Of a stretch of DNA of 64,000 nt, positions 44,484 through 52,581 are shown piece by piece. The translations under genes were made by a program, and so were the position numbers. Numbering within the stretch: the stretch's first letter is position 1; every line of letters starts with the position of its first letter. The notes under the pieces are model-generated. The model saw only the letters and a list, made by a program, of their open reading frames with translations, was not told the DNA's origin and searched no databases. The stretch spans positions 2,666,001-2,730,000 of the forward strand of contig NZ_CP073318.1 in the NCBI RefSeq assembly GCF_018263855.1, given 5' to 3'. This stretch comes from Kutzneria sp. CA-103260. GTDB lineage: Bacteria > Actinomycetota > Actinomycetes > Mycobacteriales > Pseudonocardiaceae.

Positions 44484-46682
44484 TTGGAGAATCTCGAAGC
44501 GGGCGATCCTCAGCAGATCGGGTCGTATTCACTGATCGGAAAAATGGGCACGGTCAGTGCGGGGAAGATCTTCGCGGGGCGCTCGGTTGATGGGCGGGTC
44601 GTCGCGGTTACGGTGGTCCACCCTGAGGCGGCTGCGGCGCCGGAGTTCCGGGAGCGGTTCCGATCTGGTGTCGAGGCGGCCCGGGCGGTGTCCGGGGATT
44701 TCATCATGCCGGTTGTGGACGCCGACCCGGACGCGCCGTCCCCCTGGTCGGCGACCGCGTTCGTTCCGGGATTGCCGCTTCGGCAGGCAGTGGACCGGTA
44801 CGGCCCACTGCCGGAGTCGGCGCTGCGACAGCTCGCCCTCGGCCTCGCCGGGGCCATGACCCGAATCCACGCGGCCGGGTTGATCCACGGCGAGGTAGGA
44901 CCGGACTCAGTGCTGCTGGCGGTGGACGGACCCTACCTGGCCGCATTCGGCCACGCCGGGGCCAAGGAGGCCGACGGGTCACCGATGGACGACCTGTTCG
45001 ACCTGGGCGCAACAGTGCTGTTCGCCGCCTCGGGAAGTGAGCCGCAGTGGGAGGGCGCTTCCGAGGACGCGAGAACCCGTCTCGCCGAACTGGAAACGAT
45101 GACCAGCATCCTGCCGCCGTCGCTCCGCGAGGTGATCGGCGGCTGTCTGTACCCGGATCCCTCAACCCGGCCCACCGCGCAACAACTCATCGACTACCTC
45201 GACGGTCAGGGACAGCCGGTCCCCACCGGCGACTGGCCGCCAGCGGCGCTCATCGCCGACATCGAGGCGCTCACCGCAGCAACGCCGTCGAGCGCGATCG
45301 CGTCGAGAACTGTCGGCGGACGAGTCAGCCGTCGGAATCTGCTCCTCGGTCTGGCCGGAGGCGCGCTCCTGATCGGTGGCGCGGCCGCAACAGCCGTCCT
45401 CTCCTCCAATGGCTCATCACCGGCGACCGCTGGAAAGCCTCGTGGATCCACACCGCCGACGTCACCATCGGGCGTGTCCCCCACGCCGTCATCGACAAAT
45501 GAACCAACCCCGATCATCCTGGACGCACCGGACGCGAGCAAGGTATGGAACGTCGTCGGGCAGAGTGTCCCTACGTGTCTGGAAGCCTCCGCCACGGTGG
45601 TCATGGTGGTCACGGATAAGGACACGGCCTTCTTGAACGCCTCGACGGGTAAGGCCGCGCTCCCTACGCTGAACACCACGAACACGTTCCGGTCGGACAT
45701 GAGGTCCCCGACGACGTACGCGGCCGGTGTCTTCTACTACCTCTGCGAAGCACCGGACGCGTACAACATGGTGGCCGCAGTCGACGGCACTACCGGGAAT
45801 GTGAAGTGGGCGAACAACATGGCCCAGGTCGATTCCGGCGGCGGTGACGCCATCGCGCGGTATGTGGCGGTCAACGGGAGCACCGTGTATGTATGCGGGG
45901 ACGTGGACACCCACTCGTCCTCGACTTCGGATTCGACGACCGGTTACATCCGCGCGTTTGACGGCACGACCGGCAAGGGACTGTGGCAGGTTGAAGGCAC
46001 GGACATCAACAACGTGCTGGTGCCACCGTCGGGCTCGTACCTGCTAGCGGCTTCGAGCAACCCGAGCGCCAAAGCCGGCCAGGTGCAGATGATCGACGCC
46101 AGCAAGCAGGGCGCCCGCGGCTGGAAGATACCTATTCCAAACCCCGAGTTCCTCGCTCAGAGCGGCTGGCCGATCACGTGTTACGCCGCCGGGCGGTTCT
46201 TTTTCGCCGGCGGTTCCGGCGACACCCTCTTCGCGGTAGACGCGGCGACCGGCACAGTCAAGTGGCACCAGCACTTCGACGCGAAGAACGGGGACCACGT
46301 CCAGCTCGGCCACCCTTTCGCGAGCCTGGACGGCTCGACGGTCTACGTCCCGGTCGGCAGCGATCTCGCATCCTTCAGCTCCGCCGACGGGACTCTCAAG
46401 TGGGTAGCGACGGTCACCGGAGCCGGTGCCTATGGCACGTCCAACATGTTCAACGCCTCCCTCAGTCTTGGCGTTAAGAGCGCGCAGTGTTCGGCCGACA
46501 CTGTGTTCGTTACCGACGCGGCCAAAAATCTGTGGGCCATCAACGCGGCCACCGGCAAAGCCCGGTGGAAATACAACGATCCCGGGCAGCCGGACTCCGG
46601 GTTCATGTGGACAGTCGGTGGTGACCACGTGTTCATCGCCTCAAACCTGACGTTGACCGCGATCTCGGCCCACGGACAGTGA
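44484..46682 (+). CDS. Membrane pseudokinase with extracytoplasmic PQQ-like beta-propeller
   Basis: 732 residues, TTG start after AGGGGTGGGG. The N-terminal 260 residues are a Ser/Thr kinase fold (IGSYSLIGKMG; YLDG at the end), but the active-site residues are lost: the VAIK lysine is Thr (VAVTVV), HRD is HGE (LIHGEVGPDSVLL), and DFG is AFG. It is therefore most likely a pseudokinase. One transmembrane helix follows (RRNLLLGLAGGALLIGGAAA, about 284-307), then a Ser/Thr/Pro-rich stalk and a PQQ-like propeller (VAAVDGTTGNVKW, IRAFDGTTGKGLW, LFAVDAATGTVKW, LWAINAATGKARW). It looks like an envelope sensor with an intracellular binding domain. It lacks the motif shared by its operon neighbours. 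Confidence 0.85.
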   Translation: MENLEAGDPQQIGSYSLIGKMGTVSAGKIFAGRSVDGRVVAVTVVHPEAAAAPEFRERFRSGVEAARAVSGDFIMPVVDADPDAPSPWSATAFVPGLPLRQAVDRYGPLPESALRQLALGLAGAMTRIHAAGLIHGEVGPDSVLLAVDGPYLAAFGHAGAKEADGSPMDDLFDLGATVLFAASGSEPQWEGASEDARTRLAELETMTSILPPSLREVIGGCLYPDPSTRPTAQQLIDYLDGQGQPVPTGDWPPAALIADIEALTAATPSSAIASRTVGGRVSRRNLLLGLAGGALLIGGAAATAVLSSNGSSPATAGKPRGSTPPTSPSGVSPTPSSTNEPTPIILDAPDASKVWNVVGQSVPTCLEASATVVMVVTDKDTAFLNASTGKAALPTLNTTNTFRSDMRSPTTYAAGVFYYLCEAPDAYNMVAAVDGTTGNVKWANNMAQVDSGGGDAIARYVAVNGSTVYVCGDVDTHSSSTSDSTTGYIRAFDGTTGKGLWQVEGTDINNVLVPPSGSYLLAASSNPSAKAGQVQMIDASKQGARGWKIPIPNPEFLAQSGWPITCYAAGRFFFAGGSGDTLFAVDAATGTVKWHQHFDAKNGDHVQLGHPFASLDGSTVYVPVGSDLASFSSADGTLKWVATVTGAGAYGTSNMFNASLSLGVKSAQCSADTVFVTDAAKNLWAINAATGKARWKYNDPGQPDSGFMWTVGGDHVFIASNLTLTAISAHGQ

Positions 46683-46698
46683 GCACAAGGAGGGGAGC

Positions 46699-47136
46699 AT
46701 GGACACTGCCTCGGACATGGCCTGGGAGCTGGCATCGGCCGCCGCCAAGCGCTTGATCGACCTGCTGGCCACGGACGGCTGGACCGCGATCAAGGCCTCG
46801 GTCCTGTCGCTGTGGAAGCATTCGCATCCTGAGCGCGTGGAAGCCGAACTCGCTGAGGCCCGCGGTGAATTGATGCAGGCCACACAGGCCGGCGACAGCG
46901 TTGAACTCCAAGGGCTGCTGGTCGCCGAGTGGCAGGCGCGCCTTGCCAGGCTGATCGCCACGCGACCGGACATCACCGATCAACTTCGTGCGCTGCTCCT
47001 CCAGGTGCCGCCTGACATGGGATCAACGGGGCAGCAAACCACGGCCTCGATGACGCTGGAAGCACAAGTCTCCGGCGGCGGCGACGCCTATCTGGCGGGC
47101 CGGGACCTGACCATCACCCAAGGCGAGGCAGGGTGA
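46699..47136 (+). CDS. Small helical adaptor/effector-like protein with C-terminal SGGG/RD motif
   Basis: 145 residues, start after AAGGAGGGG. Helical throughout: ELASAAAKRLIDLLATDGW near the N-terminus is amphipathic or weakly hydrophobic, then EWQARLARLIATRPDITDQL. It ends with AQVSGGGDAYLAGRDLTI (122-139), matching the TIR protein and the NTPase. The plan parallels that of the 149-aa protein at 33953 although the motif differs. It overlaps the NTPase start as GTGA, so the two are coupled. It may link the NTPase to the TIR effector or the membrane. Confidence 0.75.
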   Translation: MDTASDMAWELASAAAKRLIDLLATDGWTAIKASVLSLWKHSHPERVEAELAEARGELMQATQAGDSVELQGLLVAEWQARLARLIATRPDITDQLRALLLQVPPDMGSTGQQTTASMTLEAQVSGGGDAYLAGRDLTITQGEAG

Positions 47137-50100
47137 CCGAACGGGACGACTGCACGCGATCCAGCGGACAGCGGCCCTGGCAGCCGATAAAGCTCGAGGG
47201 CTCCGCGACCGACGGCGGAAGTGTCTACCAAGCCGCCCGGGACATGACCGTCATCCGCAAGCCCGACGGGCCGCGCCGCACCTGGCCCAGCCCTGACGCT
47301 CGCGAAATGCCCTGTCCGTATCCGGGGTTGATGCCGTTCCGAGTGGAACACAGGAACTGGTTCTACGGCCGGGACCAGATGATCCACATGGTCTTGGAGC
47401 GGATGGACGCCCGGATACTCGAGGGCGGCCCGCTGGTGCTGATCGGTCCGTCGGGGGCCGGGAAGTCCTCGCTCCTCGCGGCCGGGGTGCTGCCAGCCGT
47501 GGGCGACGGTCGGCTGCCGGTGGCCGGATCAAGCAGCTGGCCGCGGTTGACGCTGACTCCGACGGCGTCCCCCGCCCTGGCGCTGGCTGCTGCCGCTGGG
47601 CTCGACGCCGACGATGGCCGGCGCACGGCGGAGTCCTGGCGGTCCGATCCCTCGCGGTGTGTGGCGGATCTGCGCAAGCTGACCAGCGTTGACGCTGCGG
47701 CGGAGGTCGGGGAGCATCACGTGGCGGGCCTGATCGTGGTGGTCGACCAGTTCGAGGAGCTCTTCACGGCGTGCGCCGATGAGGCCGAGCGCGAGTGGTT
47801 CGTCGATGTGCTGGACCGCCTGGCCAAGCCCTCGGGCAGTGGCGTGGTCGTGCTGAGCCTGCGTGCGGACTTCTATGGCGCCTGCACGTCCTATCCGCAG
47901 CTTCGGGCGGCGTTGCAGGCCGGACCGGTGTTGCTGGGCCCGATGACCGAGAACGAACTCAAAGAGGCGATCCGCCTACCCGCCGAAGACGTGGCGCTCG
48001 ATGTCGAAGACGGCCTGGTCGAGGTGTTGCTAGCCGATCTCGGGGCGGTCGGGGGCCTGGTGGGCGCGGGTTCCGCCGGCCGGTTACCACTGCTGGCACA
48101 CGCACTGCGGGCGACCTGGCAGCAACGTAGCGGCCACAAGCTGACCGTGGACGGATACCGCGTCACCGGCGGGATCCAGGGCGCCCTCGCTAAAACGGCG
48201 GACAGGCTGTTCGACGCGCTCCCGACGCCGAGTCGCGACATTGCGCGGTGGGTGTTCCTGCGGCTCGTCACAGTGGGACGCGACGCCGACGACACCCGCC
48301 GTCGCGCCAGATACGCCGATCTGCTCAGACACGCGCCGGATCCGGAGGCTGCCAAGGCGGTCGTGGACGACTTCACGCGCGGTCGACTCCTGACCCGCGA
48401 TCAGGACGCGGTGACGATCACGCACGAGGTGCTGATCCGAGCCTGGCCGCGGCTGCGGGAGTGGATCGAGCAGGATCGGGACGGCAACCTGGTCCGGCAG
48501 GATCTGGAAGAGGCCGCAGCCGCCTGGGAGCATGCCGGTCGGGAGCCAGGCGCGTTGTATCGCGGCAACCGCCTGGAGATCGCTCAGGCTTGGGCCGAAA
48601 AGAACAGGCCGGACCTCAGTGTCGCGGCCCGCGCGTTCCTGGCCACCGCCCGACGCCATCAGCGTCGCGGGCAGCGGCTCCGGCGGTCAGCTGTCGCAGC
48701 GATCACGGTGCTCGCCGTGGTCGCCTCTACGGCCGCGGCGTTCGCGTTCTACCAAAACGGCCGTGCCGTGGAAGCTCGCGACCAGGCCATCGACGCCGCT
48801 GTCGCCTCAGCTTCCTTGCAACTGGCGCCCACCGATCCCTCACTGTCCGCTCAACTCGCCCTGACCGCCTACCGCATGAACCCGACCCCGCAGGCGACAT
48901 CCCGGCTGATCACCACCGAGAACACACCGATGGACATCCGACTACCCGGGTCGAGGGGCTCGGCCTACACCGTGGCCTACAGCCCCGACGGGCACACGCT
49001 GGCCGCCGGATACGTCTATCAGAACGTCGTCCGGCTCTGGGACGTCACCGACCCCAGCCACCCAGTCTCACTGGGCCAGCCAATTCCCGAAGACGCTTCC
49101 GTCGACTCGATCCTGGCCGTCAAGTTCAGCCCGGACGGACGCACGCTGGCGGTCGGCGGCCATGCCAACCACATCGGCGACAACGGCTCCGGCGGCTTCG
49201 TCGACCTGTGGAACCTGACGAGCCCCAGCCACCCGGTCCTGCTGGGCCGGCCGGCGAGCACCGGCGTGAGTCCCGAGGACTCCAGCAGCTCCATCGAATC
49301 CCTGGCATTCAGCCCAGACGGCCGCACCCTGGCCGCCGGACGGTCCGTCGGAGTCGTGAGCCTGTGGAATGTCACCCGCCCTGACGACGTCACCTCGGAC
49401 GGCGAGGCTTTCGACACCTGCTCGCCCTCTTATCTCTTCTCCTTGGCATTCAGCCCCGACAGTCGCACACTCGCGGCCGGTTGCCGTACCGCCACCGATC
49501 CCGGCGACGGCACCATCGACCTGTGGAATGCCACCGACCCGAGCCACCCGACGCGCCGAGGCCAGCCGCTGAACGCCGGTAGCAACGTCGAGTCGGTGGC
49601 GTTCAGCCCAGATGGCCACACCCTGGCCGCCGGGGCCGAGGACTTCGACGTCCACCTGTGGAACCTTGCCGACCCGGAGCACCCGGCTCCATTGGGCAAA
49701 CCCCTGACGGGACCCGCCCAGGCTGTGATGTCGGTGGCGTTCAGCCCTGACGGCCACATCCTGGCTGCCGGCGGCGCCGATCACACTGTCCACCTGTGGA
49801 ACGTCACAGACGCCACCGATATCGTCCCGCTGGGGCGGCCGCTGGCCGGCCCTGGCAACGCGGTCGACGCCGTGGCGTTCAGCCCTGACAGCCGCACCCT
49901 GGCGGCAGGAAACGCCAACGGCGACGTGGATCTGTGGAACCTGCCGCCGACCCAACTGATCGGCGCGGGCGGCCCTTTGGCATCGGTCGCATTCAGCCCG
50001 GACGGCCGCACCCTGGCTGCCGGAAACGCAAACCACACCGTCAGTCTGTGGAACACCGCCGACCCCAACCACCCCGCTCCCAGAGGCCGGCCGTTGACCG

Positions 50101-51008
50101 GCCCCACCCAGGAGATCGGCGCGGTGGCGTTCAGCCCTGACGGCCGCACTCTGGCCGCCGGCGACAGCGGCGGCGTCGTCACCTTGTGGAACACCGTCGA
50201 CCCCAACCACCCCACTCCCATTGGGCAGCCACTCACCGGGGCCAACGGGCAGATCTTTTCTCTCGCGTTCAGCCGGGACGGCCACACTCTGGCCGCAGCT
50301 GGAGACAAGTATGAGTTCGGCGGCATCGCACTCTGGGACGTCACCAACCCCGCGCAGCCCACGTCTGTAGGCAGCATCGACAACGATCACACGAGATCCG
50401 TCGAATCCATCGCCTTCAGCCCCGACGGCCACACCCTGGCCACCGGCGGCGACAGCAGCACTCACGAGGTCGGACTGTGGAGCACAACCGAACTCGTCCG
50501 CATCGGCAAACCACTACCCCAACCCACCGGCACCAGCACCTGGGTGGCCTTCAGCCCAGACGGCCACACCCTGGCCACCGGAAACAGCAACGGCACCATC
50601 ACCCTCTGGAACAGCACCGACCCCAATCACCTCACTCCCAGAGGCCAGCCCCTGACCATGCCCGGTGGCAGCATCTGGTCGATCGCGTTCAGCCCCGATG
50701 GCAAAACCCTGGCCGCAGCAGGCCACACCAGCGTGGGCACCATCGCACTGTGGAACGTCACAGACGCCGATCACCCGACCGCGATCGGTGAACCGCTGAC
50801 CGTCGCCACCGGACCCGTCTCCGTGCTGGCGTTTAGCCCGGACGGCCACACCCTGGCCGCCGCCACCGACGACGGCGTCGCCACCATCTGGGACCTGAAC
50901 GTCGAAGCCGCGATCCGCGGCATCTGCGCCAACAGCGCCGGCGCCTTGAGCAGCCAGAATTGGGGCACGTACGTTCCGGTAATCGAGTATGCGTCACCAT
51001 GCCCCTAA
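47133..51008 (+). CDS. nSTAND1 NTPase with N-terminal SGGG/RD motif, TM helix and WD40 propeller
   Basis: 1291 residues, GTG start overlapping the previous stop. Residues 23-41 carry GSATDGGSVYQAARDMTVI. The nSTAND1 domain follows: CPYPGLMPFRVEHRNWFYGR, P-loop LIGPSGAGKSSLLAAG near 103, Walker B LIVVVDQFEELF, ALRADFYG, and a winged helix (VTITHEVLIRAWPRLREWIE). A hydrophobic segment (VAAITVLAVVASTAAAFAFY, near 515-535) may be a membrane helix. From about 605 to the end there are roughly 14 WD40 repeats with the phrase VAFSPDGHTLAAG..D..V.LWN. The repeats are very alike, which suggests recent expansion. It is the central switch of the TIR operon, with WD40 sensing likely. Confidence 0.9.
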   Translation: MTERDDCTRSSGQRPWQPIKLEGSATDGGSVYQAARDMTVIRKPDGPRRTWPSPDAREMPCPYPGLMPFRVEHRNWFYGRDQMIHMVLERMDARILEGGPLVLIGPSGAGKSSLLAAGVLPAVGDGRLPVAGSSSWPRLTLTPTASPALALAAAAGLDADDGRRTAESWRSDPSRCVADLRKLTSVDAAAEVGEHHVAGLIVVVDQFEELFTACADEAEREWFVDVLDRLAKPSGSGVVVLSLRADFYGACTSYPQLRAALQAGPVLLGPMTENELKEAIRLPAEDVALDVEDGLVEVLLADLGAVGGLVGAGSAGRLPLLAHALRATWQQRSGHKLTVDGYRVTGGIQGALAKTADRLFDALPTPSRDIARWVFLRLVTVGRDADDTRRRARYADLLRHAPDPEAAKAVVDDFTRGRLLTRDQDAVTITHEVLIRAWPRLREWIEQDRDGNLVRQDLEEAAAAWEHAGREPGALYRGNRLEIAQAWAEKNRPDLSVAARAFLATARRHQRRGQRLRRSAVAAITVLAVVASTAAAFAFYQNGRAVEARDQAIDAAVASASLQLAPTDPSLSAQLALTAYRMNPTPQATSRLITTENTPMDIRLPGSRGSAYTVAYSPDGHTLAAGYVYQNVVRLWDVTDPSHPVSLGQPIPEDASVDSILAVKFSPDGRTLAVGGHANHIGDNGSGGFVDLWNLTSPSHPVLLGRPASTGVSPEDSSSSIESLAFSPDGRTLAAGRSVGVVSLWNVTRPDDVTSDGEAFDTCSPSYLFSLAFSPDSRTLAAGCRTATDPGDGTIDLWNATDPSHPTRRGQPLNAGSNVESVAFSPDGHTLAAGAEDFDVHLWNLADPEHPAPLGKPLTGPAQAVMSVAFSPDGHILAAGGADHTVHLWNVTDATDIVPLGRPLAGPGNAVDAVAFSPDSRTLAAGNANGDVDLWNLPPTQLIGAGGPLASVAFSPDGRTLAAGNANHTVSLWNTADPNHPAPRGRPLTGPTQEIGAVAFSPDGRTLAAGDSGGVVTLWNTVDPNHPTPIGQPLTGANGQIFSLAFSRDGHTLAAAGDKYEFGGIALWDVTNPAQPTSVGSIDNDHTRSVESIAFSPDGHTLATGGDSSTHEVGLWSTTELVRIGKPLPQPTGTSTWVAFSPDGHTLATGNSNGTITLWNSTDPNHLTPRGQPLTMPGGSIWSIAFSPDGKTLAAAGHTSVGTIALWNVTDADHPTAIGEPLTVATGPVSVLAFSPDGHTLAAATDDGVATIWDLNVEAAIRGICANSAGALSSQNWGTYVPVIEYASPCP

Positions 51009-51177
51009 ACGATGTCTCGTAACTGATCCTGGTGTGGTTCGCCGACCTGCTCGTGGTCAATCCGCGAGGGCGATGTTGTGCAGATGGGCGATCGCCGAGG
51101 CGGTATCGGCAAGTGTGCTGGCCGCGCGGCTCTGGAAGGGCCACGCCGTGTTCTCGGTGCTTGCCGCAGATCCAGCC

Positions 51178-51217
51178 GCGGTGTGACGGTCGGACTGCAG
51201 TGGCCCTACGTGCCGCC
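51178..51217 (+). repeat. Copy of the 5' end of the Uma2 gene
   Basis: These 40 bases match 63677-63716 with one mismatch, covering the GTG start and first 12 codons of the Uma2 gene (VTVGLQWPYVPP). After that the sequences diverge and no Uma2 domain follows. Orientation is the same. It marks a duplication or deletion event 12.5 kb from the complete gene start. Confidence 0.85.
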
Positions 51218-51299
51218 CGTGAGCACGAGCGAGGTGATCGCGTGGGTTCGTCGTTGGTGATGCTCTGACAATGGGCGGGCAGCCAGCGGTGTGCGTGCC

Positions 51300-51660
51300 G
51301 AAAACCACATCCGTACAGTTCAAGCGGCAGGTCGATACGCGTGGATGACGCCGCCGCAGCGCGTAGCAGCGGCGCCAACTGGTCGAACTGGCGCCCGCAG
51401 AACGCCCGCTCGCGCTCTCCGATCACGATCGCGTCGAACCTGCGGTCGGGGTCGGCCAGCGCCTGAAGAAGCGTGCCGCAGCGGGCCGGTTCGACCAGGA
51501 GCGCCGGCGTCACGCGCCCTGGTCGAAGTGCTCCGTCACGATGACGCCGTGGCCGGCGATCAGATGCTCGCTTATTTCTCGTTGCCACAACTTCGAGGAA
51601 GCGTGGTCCTGGTACTCCGAAGTGGACATCCGTCCGTAGAAGGCGAAACGTCGCGTGACA
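51300..51660 (-). pseudogene. N-terminal fragment of a serine recombinase
   Basis: The minus strand reads FAFYGRMSTSEYQDHASSKL, GHGVIVTEHFDQGA, then a stop and frame change, NRPAAA, and ALADPDRRFDAIVIGERERA, FCGRQFDQLAPLL. This is the catalytic end of a large serine recombinase with the Ser (GRMST) still visible. The rest is gone. Region 50990-51756 holds no intact gene. Confidence 0.75.
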
Positions 51661-51756
51661 GGCTCGGCCCGCCACGGATCTGCCGGTCAGAGTCGCAATC
51701 GAGTAACCGAGCGCCGCAGACTGGCGGGGCTGAACATGCGATCGTGTCGATCGTCA

Positions 51757-52581
51757 CTAGTGCTCGTTGAGCGTCGAAATCAGTCGGGTGCTGGTCAGGT
51801 AGTGTGAAACGAGGTGGAAGTCGAAGGTGTGCACGAGGCTGTGCTCATCCAGATCGACACCGCTAAAACGTCGCGACACTCCGAACCGTGGCACCGCGAC
51901 GAGATCTCCCGGGTCGGCGAGATTGACCCAACGGGCGACACCCGGAGGGCGTGCGCCGCGGTCGTTCTGTGGAACCGGCTGGAGACGGGGGAAAACCGCG
52001 TGTGGCAGCGCCAGCGGTGACCCCAGCGTAATCAGGGCGTCGAGTCTTGCCTCGGGGCACGCCCACAACGCCTCGTAAGCGACCACTGAGCCGAGTGAGT
52101 GTGCGATCACGACGTTAGGATGGTGTCTGCGGAGAGCTTCGACAACACGGTCGCGTGCCTTGACGCGTGCCTGGGAATTCGGGTTCAGGTATGTCGCAAC
52201 CTCGCTAAAAAACCTTGTTACGAACAACTCTAGTAGTCGCGGAGATATATGCCGTCGCTCGGCGAGCCATCCCAGTGTCTGTCGTAGTGGCCAAGTCCCC
52301 CAACCCTGTGAAATGCCCGTCGGAGCGTCGAGTGTTTCCAGCCATGCTCGCAGCATCTCTTCGGCTTCTGCGGAGAGGTTATTCAGGTCGTCCGCGCCTT
52401 GTCGCCCGGGGGTGTGTAGTTGGTCCGCGTAGTACGCCACCTCGACAGCCTCGGCGGAGATGCTTGGCAGGTTCATTGAAATGCGACGGTGCCAGAAGTT
52501 TGACAGGTTTTGTGCGGCTTTCTCGGCGGTTTCTCCAGGGCGGAAGTTGCCGACTCCGTGCACGCCAACGATCCGGGTCAT
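51757..52581 (-). CDS. Alpha/beta-hydrolase, coupled to the caspase-NTPase gene
   Basis: 274 residues. The fold is shown by RIVGVHGVGNFRPGE (oxyanion-side loop), the nucleophile elbow VVIAHSLGSVVAYEALW (Ser in AHSLGS), DALITLGSPL, and WVNLADPGDLVAVP with the Asp and a His late in the chain (HSLVHTFDFHLVSHY). It resembles lipase/esterase-like hydrolases used as effectors in bacterial conflict systems. Its ATG overlaps the stop of the caspase-NTPase-WD40 gene as ATGA, so it is made with it. Likely substrates would be lipids or esters of the host cell; this is inference. Confidence 0.8.
   Translation of the reverse strand: MTRIVGVHGVGNFRPGETAEKAAQNLSNFWHRRISMNLPSISAEAVEVAYYADQLHTPGRQGADDLNNLSAEAEEMLRAWLETLDAPTGISQGWGTWPLRQTLGWLAERRHISPRLLELFVTRFFSEVATYLNPNSQARVKARDRVVEALRRHHPNVVIAHSLGSVVAYEALWACPEARLDALITLGSPLALPHAVFPRLQPVPQNDRGARPPGVARWVNLADPGDLVAVPRFGVSRRFSGVDLDEHSLVHTFDFHLVSHYLTSTRLISTLNEH

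Noticed and set aside
49068..50465. 465-aa minus-strand frame with repeats
   Set aside because: It is the antisense of the WD40 repeats, so the repetition is inherited from them.
48881..50960. Possible CRISPR-like or tandem DNA repeat
   Set aside because: The periodicity is that of WD40 codons; units vary in length and no spacer-repeat structure exists.
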